NCBI RefSeq assembly: GCF_023614235.1
Contig: NZ_CP094264.1
Location: forward strand, 1,922,001 to 1,986,000
Direction: 5' to 3'
Length of the DNA stretch: 64,000 bases
From: Streptomyces sp. MRC013
Lineage (GTDB): Bacteria; Actinomycetota; Actinomycetes; Streptomycetales; Streptomycetaceae
In this document: positions 43,605 to 50,553 of the stretch, in pieces
How positions within the stretch are numbered: the first letter of the stretch is position 1
How the letters are laid out: each line of letters opens with the position of its first letter
Position numbers and translations under genes: made by a program
The notes under the pieces: generated by a model
Database searches by the model: none
The model's input: the letters and a program-made list of their open reading frames with translations, nothing else
What the model was told of the DNA's origin: nothing

Positions 43605-43892
43605 ATGCCGTCCGCACCTCCCCCGCCCCTCCCAGAGGTCCTCGAGTCCTTCGGCTGGCGCGCTGCGGCCGCCTGCTCCGGGCTTCCTCCGCACACCGTG
43701 TTCGCTCGCCAAGAGACGGAGGCGCGACCTGCGCTGACGGCGTGCGAGCGGTGCCCGGTGGTACGCCGCTGCCTGGAGGTCGTGGCACCCGCCGAGAACT
43801 GGTTCGACGGTGTCAGTGGGGGGCATCTGTGGCGCAACGGGCGGCCGGTTCCACTCCGCCGCCGCGATCACGGTGCCTCCGATGTCGGCTGA
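43605..43892 (+). CDS. WhiB-like iron-sulfur transcription factor
   Basis: A 95-residue Wbl protein. The four cluster cysteines are C24, C47, C50 and C56 (AACSG and CERCPVVRRC). The following turn reads GVSGG (69-73) where most Wbl proteins have G(V/I)WGG, so Trp is replaced by Ser; a basic tail PLRRRD ends it. CAGGAG lies upstream of the ATG. Wbl proteins bind the primary sigma factor and redirect transcription in actinobacteria, and some are encoded by actinophages. Here it is the first plus-strand gene of the tail cassette and could act as its activator. Confidence 0.87.
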   Translation: MPSAPPPPLPEVLESFGWRAAAACSGLPPHTVFARQETEARPALTACERCPVVRRCLEVVAPAENWFDGVSGGHLWRNGRPVPLRRRDHGASDVG

Positions 43893-44310
43893 GGGGCGTT
43901 GCGCCCTCGCACGTCCTCCTCGTCGCATACGCAGGACGGCTCGCCCGATCGACCGGATGCACCGGACGTACGGCGTCTACGCCGTCCCGCCCGGGCACCG
44001 GACCCCAGGGGCGTACTCCAGGGGCGTACAACGGCTCCGGGCGCTCCCGGCTCCGGCACCGCCCGACCGGCCGCGCCGCCTCTCCGACCCCCGTGCTCAC
44101 GCCGCACCGCCGCACCGCCGCACCGGAAGCCTCTTCAGTGCCCGTCCCGTCACCGGACCTCCCGGCCCCTCCGGGTCGCTCGCCCGCCTGGCCCGTCCAC
44201 ACCGACCGCACCGCTTCGCCGGGCGGCGGCCCTCCGCAGTGGAAGTCACCGGACTCCACCCGCCCGACCCCCGCACCGCACCGCATCACGTCACCTCTGG
44301 GAGGCACTCC
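43893..44310. other. Gene-poor gap with a short tandem direct repeat
   Basis: I find no gene supported by a ribosome site and sensible protein sequence here. CCAGGGGCGTAC occurs twice, at 44005-44016 and 44018-44029, and a GCACCGCC motif repeats near 44100-44125. The stretch could carry a promoter or operator for the following gene. Confidence 0.45.
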
Positions 44311-45060
44311 ATGGCCGAACCGACATCCACCGCGCGCACCGTCCGGGACGCGGCCCTCTGGATCGAGGCGCTGCTGAAGCAGTTCCCCGAACTGCTGGGC
44401 GAACTGGCTCCCGGCCGCCCCTCCCCCGGCGCCGCCCCCGAGCGGCGGGCCCCCTCGCCCGAGGCCGCGCGGCGCGTCCGCGAGGAGCGGCTGGACGCCC
44501 TGCTGGTGGAGAAGCGGCACGGGCTGGCCGTCCCCGGGTACTCCGCCGCACCCCTGCGCCTCCACGTCTCCGACGCCGTACGCGACATCACCGACGGAGT
44601 CGTCGAACTGGACGAGGCCGTCCACGACAAGCTGGGGCTCGGCCGCCCCCGCCGCGCGCGGGTGCCGCAGCGGCTGGTCCGGATCGCCGGGCTGCTCGGA
44701 CGGATCGCCGACCACCCCCCGCTCGCCGCCCACGTGCGGGACGAGTCCCGTCGGATGGCACGCCGTTGCGCACGCGTGCTGGGTGATGCGGAGTCGATGG
44801 TCCGGGTACGGGGCCGCTGTCCCCGGTGCGACTCGGTGTCGCTGCGCGCCTTCCCCGCCCGCCGGGCGGTGCTCTGCGTGAACCCGGCGTGCCGGTGCGA
44901 CGCCCCGGAGTGCGACTGCCGTACGGACCCGGCGTACCGGCACGTCTGGCACGAGGACGGTTGGGAGGCCCTGGTGGGCGCCGGCGGGGCGGACCGGGCC
45001 GAGATCGACTCGTCCATGGACGAGTCGGCGGAGGCGTGGGCCGGCCCCCGGGCCCGGTGA
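44311..45060 (+). CDS. Cysteine-rich phage-like protein of unknown function
   Basis: A 249-residue protein starting MAEPTSTARTVRDAALWIEA after a GGGAGG site. The N-terminal 150 residues are helical. The C-terminal part has eight cysteines (153, 170, 173, 189, 194, 196, 201, 203), the middle ones as RCPRCDS and NPACRCDAPECDCR, forming a zinc-ribbon-like unit followed by YRHVWHEDGWEALV. I do not recognise the family; zinc or nucleic-acid binding is a reasonable guess. It is followed by a small HTH gene. Confidence 0.75.
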   Translation: MAEPTSTARTVRDAALWIEALLKQFPELLGELAPGRPSPGAAPERRAPSPEAARRVREERLDALLVEKRHGLAVPGYSAAPLRLHVSDAVRDITDGVVELDEAVHDKLGLGRPRRARVPQRLVRIAGLLGRIADHPPLAAHVRDESRRMARRCARVLGDAESMVRVRGRCPRCDSVSLRAFPARRAVLCVNPACRCDAPECDCRTDPAYRHVWHEDGWEALVGAGGADRAEIDSSMDESAEAWAGPRAR

Positions 45061-45163
45061 CGGCGCCGCCCCCGCACGTCCTGCCCGGCGCACCGGCCGG
45101 CCCGCTCCCGGCGAGGAGTCCCCGTACGCCCCCCGTATGACCGACCACCGAAGGAGACCGCAC

Positions 45164-45361
45164 ATGACCATCGCCGCCGGCACGTTGATCGACAGCGACC
45201 TCGCCGCGGCGGAGGCCGGTGTCGTACCGGCCACCATCCGCAAGTGGGTGCAGCTCGGGCACCTGGTACCGGCCGGGCGGCGGGGCCGGGCGCTCCTCTA
45301 CCGGCTGGAGGACGTGTTCGCGGCCGAGCGCGCGGCGCGGCGAAAGGGGCCGGCCCGCTGA
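45164..45361 (+). CDS. Small MerR/excisionase-like helix-turn-helix protein
   Basis: A 65-residue protein starting MTIAAGTLIDSDLAAAEAGV with an AAGGAG site. The segment VVPATIRKWVQLGHLVPAGR and then ALLYRLEDVFAAERAA is the winged helix of MerR-type and Xis-like small proteins. In phages such proteins act in regulation or excision; no integrase gene is present here, so regulation is more likely. A very strong hairpin follows. Confidence 0.83.
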   Translation: MTIAAGTLIDSDLAAAEAGVVPATIRKWVQLGHLVPAGRRGRALLYRLEDVFAAERAARRKGPAR

Positions 45362-45380
45362 CGGCGGCGGTGCACGAGGC

Positions 45381-45443
45381 GGTACGGCGGACGGGAGAGG
45401 CGGTCATCCCCTGGGGGTGACCGCCTCTCCCGTCCGCCGTACC
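45381..45443. terminator. Very strong bidirectional terminator inside the tail island
   Basis: A perfect 26-bp inverted repeat (arms 45381-45406 and 45418-45443) with an 11-base loop that can itself pair. It lies between convergent genes (stops at 45361 and 45453). It insulates the regulatory genes from the tail operon. Confidence 0.88.
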
Positions 45444-45452
45444 GGGTCCGGA

Positions 45453-45776
45453 TCAGGGCTCGTCGTTCCCGTCGCGGCACGTGGGGAGCGCCTGCGCGTC
45501 GTCGGGTCCGGGGTGCGCCCTGCCTAAGTGGGCGACGGCCTCCTGCCAGCCGCTGGCGAACCCGTGCGTCTCGGCCGCGTCGGAGATCCGCGCACCGATC
45601 TTCCCGACCATCGCGGTGAGGGCTCTCGCCGTCTCGGCCGTGTAGACCCCGGACTTCCCTGCCTCGGCGGCCACCTCCACGGCTGCCGCGACCACTTCCG
45701 TCAGCCGTCCCCGAGCACTGTCGGCACTGCTGGCCACACGCACCTGCCCTTCCCCGTTCGCGCGACGGGCTGCCAT
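45453..45776 (-). CDS. Small helical protein with an ASGW motif
   Basis: A 107-residue protein, mostly helical: GRLTEVVAAAVEVAAEAGKS and ARALTAMVGKIGARISDAAE, then HGFASGWQEAVAHLG. The ASGW stretch also appears in the Pro-rich protein at 41682-42677, suggesting a shared small domain. It is transcribed away from the tail operon, whose promoter region it shares. Function unknown. Confidence 0.68.
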   Translation of the reverse strand: MAARRANGEGQVRVASSADSARGRLTEVVAAAVEVAAEAGKSGVYTAETARALTAMVGKIGARISDAAETHGFASGWQEAVAHLGRAHPGPDDAQALPTCRDGNDEP

Positions 45777-45887
45777 CTGCCTTCACCAGCGTTATTCGAA
45801 TGTGCGTTTGATTTCAGAGGGTACGCCCACCGCGGTGCCGTGGACCACCCGAAACGCGCCCCTTACGAACGAACACGCACGAGCAAG

Positions 45888-45916
45888 TTGCGTTCTCGCG
45901 CGATCCCAATCACTAT
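45888..45916 (+). promoter_or_regulatory. Candidate tail-operon promoter with a GTTGCG operator half-site
   Basis: TTGCGT (45888-45893), a 17-base spacer and CACTAT (45911-45916) precede the first tail gene by about 190 bases. The -35 lies within GTTGCG (45887-45892), the same element repeated before the XRE and WhiB-like genes. The 329-base gap 45777-46105 contains no other feature that I can support. Confidence 0.5.
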
Positions 45917-46105
45917 GGGTGCAGCGGCGGAGCTGTGCCCGCATCCCTCCAGGGCACCGCTCCGCCGCTCTCGCGTCCGGGCGGCGCGCCCGCGGGCCCC
46001 GCGCACCGGACGGCAGGCGCCCCGGCCGCCGTTGGAGCGCCGTGCGCGCCCCGGCCCGCCGCCCGGACGTCGTCAACCCCGTACGAGAAGGAGTGATCCC
46101 CCGTC

Positions 46106-46513
46106 ATGAGCTCAGCACCGAGCACCTTCCCCGATGTGGAGGCCATCGTCGTGGACCTCCTCTCCGACCGGCCGGAACTGGCGGGGGCGGTCATCGACGA
46201 GACGCCGCCGCCCGGCTTCGACGGCACGCAGCGGGCCGTGATCGTCTCCCGTCGCGGCGGTGCCTGGATCGACGACCTCCACGTCGACCAGCCGCTGATC
46301 GAGCTGGAGGCGTACGGCCCCGACAAGACGACCGCGCACGTCCTGGCCAACGCGGCCCGCGCGGTACTGCTCCGGAGCGCCGGCACCGTCTTCGGCACCT
46401 CGGTCCTCACCGACGTCGCCGAGGCCGACGGGCCCCGCTGGCTGCCCGACTACGTCCACACCGCCGCGAACCGCTACCTCTGCGTGATCCGGCTCTCCGT
46501 CCGTACGGGCTGA
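46106..46513 (+). CDS. Phage tail terminator-like protein
   Basis: A 135-residue protein starting MSSAPSTFPDVEAIVVDLLS. The order VIVSRRGGAWIDDLHVDQPL, IELEAYGPDKTTAHVLANAA and then a C-terminal strand set fits siphophage tail terminators, which cap the tail tube. It lies immediately before the tail-tube gene, the usual position. In an intact phage head-tail connector genes would precede it; here there are none. The next 277 bases hold only a weak hairpin (stem 46553-46560 with 46569-46576). Confidence 0.72.
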   Translation: MSSAPSTFPDVEAIVVDLLSDRPELAGAVIDETPPPGFDGTQRAVIVSRRGGAWIDDLHVDQPLIELEAYGPDKTTAHVLANAARAVLLRSAGTVFGTSVLTDVAEADGPRWLPDYVHTAANRYLCVIRLSVRTG

Positions 46514-46790
46514 CCTCCCCGCCCGTATCGGCGGTCGTACGGACCGGCCTCCGCCCGCACCCGCGGTCGTGCGGGCCGACCGCGCCGGCGCCCGCACCCA
46601 GTCCAGACCGGACCGGCCGGCCGCGGCGCCCGCACCCCGCACCCGTGCGGACCGGCCGCACCCCGCACCGGTACCGGCCGGCGCACCGCCGCCCGTACCC
46701 CACAGACCAGGCCCCGTCACTCCCGGCAGGGCCTTCGCCGTACCCACGGCAACCCCACCGCACCACCCGATCCCCTCCAAGGAGCACACC

Positions 46791-47405
46791 ATGGCAGGCA
46801 ACTCCGCTTCCGAGATCCGCGTCGCCGGTACCGGCCGGGTCCTGGTCGCCCCCCTGGGCGCCGCCCTCCCGACCGCCTTCTCCGCCAACCCGTCCACCGA
46901 CTGGGGCAGCGCCTGGGTGGACCTCGGGTACACGACGACCGACGGGGTGACCTTCTCCAAGAAGGACAAGCTCGACCCGGTCGAGACGTGGCAGTCCATC
47001 AGCCCGGCCCGGTTCGTCTACTCGGACCGCGACCTGACGCTGAAGTTCTCCATGCTCCAGTTCAACGAGGACACGCTGCCGTTCTTCATGGGCGGCAGCA
47101 AGACCGACATCGTCTCCGGCGGCACCACCAACCCGGGCGTCTTCACCTTCGACGTCCCGGACGGCCCGACCTTCGACGAGCGGGCCCTCGGCCTGGAGTT
47201 CACCGACGGCAAGAACGTGACCTACCGCTTCGTCATCCCCCGCGGCCAGGTCACCGCCACCGACGACATCAAGCTCGCCCGCAAGGCGGCCGCCTCGCTC
47301 GGCGTCACCTTCACCGCGCTGTCGGCCGGCGACGGGGAACCGCTGGCCACCTTCGTCATGAAGGACCCGGCCTACGGCACGGCCCCCACCACCGCCACCG
47401 CCTGA
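46791..47405 (+). CDS. Major tail (tube) protein
   Basis: A 204-residue phage tail-tube protein starting MAGNSASEIRVAGTGRVLVA with AAGGAG upstream. WGSAWVDLGYTTTDGVTFSK, LKFSMLQFNEDTLPFFMGGS and LGLEFTDGKNVTYRFVIPRG are typical of siphovirus tube proteins. It should polymerise into the non-contractile tube. A perfect hairpin right after the gene may raise its level relative to downstream genes. Confidence 0.85.
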   Translation: MAGNSASEIRVAGTGRVLVAPLGAALPTAFSANPSTDWGSAWVDLGYTTTDGVTFSKKDKLDPVETWQSISPARFVYSDRDLTLKFSMLQFNEDTLPFFMGGSKTDIVSGGTTNPGVFTFDVPDGPTFDERALGLEFTDGKNVTYRFVIPRGQVTATDDIKLARKAAASLGVTFTALSAGDGEPLATFVMKDPAYGTAPTTATA

Positions 47406-47416
47406 CCACCGACCCC

Positions 47417-47451
47417 GCGCCGGGCGGGAGCCCTCCACTCCCGCCCGGCGC
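47417..47451 (+). terminator. Hairpin after the tail-tube gene
   Basis: Perfect 14-bp stem (47417-47430 with 47438-47451) and a seven-base loop, 12 bases past the tube-protein stop, inside a co-directional operon. It is likely a partial terminator or an mRNA-stabilising hairpin that gives excess tube protein. Confidence 0.7.
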
Positions 47452-47508
47452 ACGCTCCACCCCTCCACCCCTCCACCACGAACCGGTCCCAGAGATACGG
47501 AGACCCAC

Positions 47509-47799
47509 ATGGCCTCGTTCAACGTCAACGCCGCCCGCGCCCAGCGCCTGGAAGCCCTCGGTCGCGGCTGGTCCTTCGAACTGGACGGCGACACCTTCGA
47601 ACTGCCCACCGAGCTCTCGCGCACGACGGCCAAGGCTCTGCGCCGGCTCGACGACGACGACGTGGACGGCCTGCTGAGGCTGCTGCTCGGCGAGGAGCAG
47701 TTCGCGCGCTTCGAGAAGCACGAGGTCACGATGCAGGACATCGCCGCGATCCTGAACGCCTACGGCAAGGAGACCGGGCTCGGCCTGGGGGAAGACTGA
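47509..47799 (+). CDS. Tail assembly chaperone, short form (gpG-like)
   Basis: A 96-residue helical protein, MASFNVNAARAQRLEALGRG to LNAYGKETGLGLGED, that corresponds to phage lambda gpG by size and position between tube and tape-measure genes. It would coat the tape-measure protein before tube polymerisation. Near its 3' end, GGGGGAA (47787-47793) allows a -1 shift into the next frame. Confidence 0.8.
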   Translation: MASFNVNAARAQRLEALGRGWSFELDGDTFELPTELSRTTAKALRRLDDDDVDGLLRLLLGEEQFARFEKHEVTMQDIAAILNAYGKETGLGLGED

Positions 47800-48218
47800 G
47801 CCTCGACGAGTTCGTCACCGAACACGCCGAGGCTCTCGAAGCCGACCTGCTGAGGCACTACGGCGTGGACCTGCTGGACTGGCACCGCGGCCGGCTCACG
47901 GCGCGCCGGCTCGCGGTGCTGATCAAGCACATGCCACGCGACAGCGCCCTGCTGACCGAGACGGACGGCGAGGCGGCCGACTGGTCGACCACCGACTACC
48001 TGCTGGCGGCGGTCGTCGACCACCTGGCCGCGGCGAACTGGATGTTCGCGTCCGTCCACTCCGACGAGGACGCCGAACCGCCGGAGCGCCCGGTACCGGT
48101 CCCGAGGCCGGGCGACGGGACCACCAGGACGGCGGAAGCGCCACGACCGGCCGAGCCCGCACCGGCCCGGGACCCCGAACCGCCGAGCCCGGTGGAACTG
48201 GCCCGGTTCTTCAGTTGA
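47790..48218 (+). CDS. Tail assembly chaperone, frameshift extension (gpGT-like)
   Basis: Reading on in the -1 frame after codon 94 (GGG, 47788-47790) gives GRLSLDEFVTEHAEALEADL, LRHYGVDLLDWHRGRLTARR and LAVLIKHMPRDSALLTETDG, then a Pro/Glu-rich tail. This matches the T part of actinophage chaperones. The fusion would be 236 residues. The P-site tRNA can re-pair perfectly with GGG one base back. There is no good ribosome site for separate translation; the first start-like codon in this frame is GTG 47865, inside the conserved part. Confidence 0.75.
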   Translation, partial: GRLSLDEFVTEHAEALEADLLRHYGVDLLDWHRGRLTARRLAVLIKHMPRDSALLTETDGEAADWSTTDYLLAAVVDHLAAANWMFASVHSDEDAEPPERPVPVPRPGDGTTRTAEAPRPAEPAPARDPEPPSPVELARFFS

Positions 48219-48221
48219 CGC

Positions 48222-48641
48222 TCAGCCCAGCAGCAGGAGACCCGCCACGACGGAGCCGAGACCGGCCACCGCGGTGACGGCGACCGCCGGCCACATCCGG
48301 CACGGCGGATAACCGCCCGGCGGATAGATGAAGCCGGGATAGCCGGGGTCGAGATCCACGCGCACGATCTCACCGGGTGTGAACGTCCGGTCGCCGAACT
48401 TCCTGGGCGTGCTGGCGATCCACTCCGGCTTTCCCTCCGGCCGCGGCGGCACGCCCTCTCCGACGACCCGGAACCGCCAGGACGGGCCGGCGTCCAGTTT
48501 CAGGGCGCCGAGCATTTCCACCGCCACCGTCACACGTCGCCGGTATTCACGCACGGAACTGATCGCGAAATAAGCACTGTAGGCCAGGAACAAAGCCCCG
48601 ATTCCCATCGCCGCGATGGCAGGCACTAACACTGCGTTCAT
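48222..48641 (-). CDS. DUF3592-like membrane protein, reverse-oriented in the tail operon
   Basis: A 139-residue protein. MNAVLVPAIAAMGIGALFLA begins a first membrane helix, then a globular domain (WRFRVVGEGVPPRPEGKPEW, DPGYPGFIYPPGGYPP) and a C-terminal hydrophobic segment AVAVTAVAGLGSVVAGLLLL. This helix-domain-helix layout resembles DUF3592 proteins. It is the only minus-strand gene within the tail block and its stop is only three bases from the stop of the T frame. Such a gene is a phage 'moron' in style and could give immunity or simply be a passenger. No function is assigned. Confidence 0.72.
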   Translation of the reverse strand: MNAVLVPAIAAMGIGALFLAYSAYFAISSVREYRRRVTVAVEMLGALKLDAGPSWRFRVVGEGVPPRPEGKPEWIASTPRKFGDRTFTPGEIVRVDLDPGYPGFIYPPGGYPPCRMWPAVAVTAVAGLGSVVAGLLLLG

Positions 48642-48674
48642 GCGCGGAGGCTACCAGCCCCGCCAGGAGGAGTG

Positions 48675-49304
48675 ATGACAGAGAAGACGGACGCACAGCT
48701 GAGGGCCGAGGTCGATGCGCTGCGCACCGAGTTGAGCCTGAAAGCCGCGAAGAACGACATTTCGTCTTTTATCAGGATAGACAGCGTCAAGCAGATAGCC
48801 CGCGCCAGCGACACCTCGAAGATCGCCACCGAGGATTTCGTCAAGCAGGAGACGGCCACCAAGTTCTGGGAGTTCTTCAAGGGCCCCGAGGTCCTCGCCA
48901 TCTTCCTCGGCTGGGCGATTTTGAAATTGGAACTGACCCCGTTCGTCAACTTCGACCCGGCCATCGAGAACTGGCTGAAGAAGCACGACTGGGAGCGGAA
49001 CCGGTTCGGCATGCTGATGAAGCTCAACGCCACGGAACTGGAGCGGCGCGCCAACGTCGTCGCCGCCGCCGAAAGACGGCTGGTCGACATGGAGACCGGC
49101 ATCAGGCGCCTCACGAGGCTCACGCTCGACAGCCGCACCAGACTGCGTGAGCTGGGCCGGAAGGTCGCCGCCCTGGAGACACGGTCGGCGAGCACCCGAC
49201 AGGCGGTGCGGGACATCCCGGGCTCCCCGGAGATGGCGGTGGCGGCAACACGTACCGCCCGCCTCCAGGCACAGGTGAACCTGCTGTCCGCCGCGCTGGC
49301 ATGA
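48675..49304 (+). CDS. Coiled-coil protein with a central hydrophobic segment
   Basis: A 209-residue protein (MTEKTDAQLRAEVDALRTEL) with GGAGG four bases before the ATG. An N-terminal coiled coil is followed by a hydrophobic stretch FFKGPEVLAIFLGWAILKLE and a long C-terminal coiled coil (ELERRANVVAAAERRLVDME onwards). Parts of the gene have lower GC than the neighbours (for example 48750-48800). It lies between the chaperones and the first tape-measure gene. I do not recognise the family; a tail-length or membrane-inserting role is possible. Confidence 0.7.
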   Translation: MTEKTDAQLRAEVDALRTELSLKAAKNDISSFIRIDSVKQIARASDTSKIATEDFVKQETATKFWEFFKGPEVLAIFLGWAILKLELTPFVNFDPAIENWLKKHDWERNRFGMLMKLNATELERRANVVAAAERRLVDMETGIRRLTRLTLDSRTRLRELGRKVAALETRSASTRQAVRDIPGSPEMAVAATRTARLQAQVNLLSAALA

Positions 49305-49353
49305 CCACACGTCTCCGTCGCCAGGAACCAGCACTCCACGAAGGGGGCCAGAA

Positions 49354-50553
49354 ATGTCACTGGTACGTTCCCTGAGGAACGCGGCCGGTACTCTTCAGCA
49401 GTTCCGATCGAACTCCACATCGGCCGCCACCGCCGTGGGCGCCATCTCGTCCAAGGCCCGATCCGGCGAGCAGGGCCTCATGGGCCTGCGGACCGGGGCG
49501 CAGCAGTCCGGGCGGGAACTCAAGAAATTGCAGCAGTTCGCCGACCGGGCGGAGAAGTCGCTTGCGAAGGCCGGGCGCACCGGCCGGACCAGCGGCACGC
49601 AGATCGGCACGTTCAAATCCGGGGCGGACAGAGCATCGAAAGGGATGAACGGCCTCAACAAGTCCATGAAGGGCAACTTCATCGCCCGGCTCGTGGAACT
49701 GTTCATGCCGCTCATCGAGAAGGTGGTCGACATGGCCACCCGGTCGAAGACCATGCAGAAGGTCCTCCAGGTCGCCTTCGGCGCCGTCAAGAAGGTCATC
49801 ACCGTCGTCATGAAGGCCGTCGGCCCGATCATGACGGCGGCCGGCAAGCTGATCAGAACGGTCTGGGACGGCATCAGGAAGGCCGTCACGGTCGTCGCGA
49901 ACGCCGTCTCCCGGGTCGTCTCGACCACGTTCAACGCCATCAAGAAGGTCATCACCACGGTGATGACCGGCGTGAAGGCCGTCGTCTCCAGCGTCTGGAA
50001 CGGCATCAAGAGCATCATCCTGCCGGTCGTGAACTGGATCAGGGACGTCGTCCCGAGGGCCTTCACCGCCGTCAAGGACAAGCTCTCCAGCATCTGGGGC
50101 GGTCTGAAGGACATCGCGGGCCGGGCCTTCGACAAAATCAAGGGCGCGGTGAAGGGCCCGATCAACGCCGTCATCGGCCTGATCAACGGCGCGATCGGCA
50201 AACTCAACGGCATCAAGGTCTCGATCCCGGGCTGGGTGCCCCTCGTCGGCGGCAAGACGTTCGGCGTCAGCCTGCCGAGGATCCCCCTGCTCGCCCGGGG
50301 CGGCGTGGTCCAGCCCCGCCGCGGCGGCGTCCACGCGATCGTGGCCGAGGCCGGTGAGGCCGAGGCCGTCCTGCCGCTGTCCAAGCTGGACCGGCTGCTG
50401 CGCCACACCGCGCGGGCCGCCCGCGCCCGGTCGGCCGGTCGGGATGCCGGTGCGGCGCACGGCTTCCGTATCGAGAACTACTACGAGGCGTCCTCCAGTG
50501 ATCTGCGCGAGACCGCCTCCGCCCTGCTGTTCCTGTCCAAGGCGCGCGGATGA
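49354..50553 (+). CDS. Tape-measure-like tail protein 1
   Basis: A 399-residue protein starting MSLVRSLRNAAGTLQQFRSN. The N-terminal part is basic and helical. The centre has repeated hydrophobic amphipathic helices (VKKVITVVMKAVGPIMTAAG, IKKVITTVMTGVKAVVSSVW, VWNGIKSIILPVVNWIRDVV), typical of actinophage tape-measure proteins. The C-terminus reads LLARGGVVQPRRGGVHAIVA, then VLPLSKLDRLL and ALLFLSKARG. It is short for a tape measure; at about 0.15 nm per residue it would set a tail near 60 nm if used alone. The stop overlaps the next ATG (ATGA). Confidence 0.82.
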   Translation: MSLVRSLRNAAGTLQQFRSNSTSAATAVGAISSKARSGEQGLMGLRTGAQQSGRELKKLQQFADRAEKSLAKAGRTGRTSGTQIGTFKSGADRASKGMNGLNKSMKGNFIARLVELFMPLIEKVVDMATRSKTMQKVLQVAFGAVKKVITVVMKAVGPIMTAAGKLIRTVWDGIRKAVTVVANAVSRVVSTTFNAIKKVITTVMTGVKAVVSSVWNGIKSIILPVVNWIRDVVPRAFTAVKDKLSSIWGGLKDIAGRAFDKIKGAVKGPINAVIGLINGAIGKLNGIKVSIPGWVPLVGGKTFGVSLPRIPLLARGGVVQPRRGGVHAIVAEAGEAEAVLPLSKLDRLLRHTARAARARSAGRDAGAAHGFRIENYYEASSSDLRETASALLFLSKARG

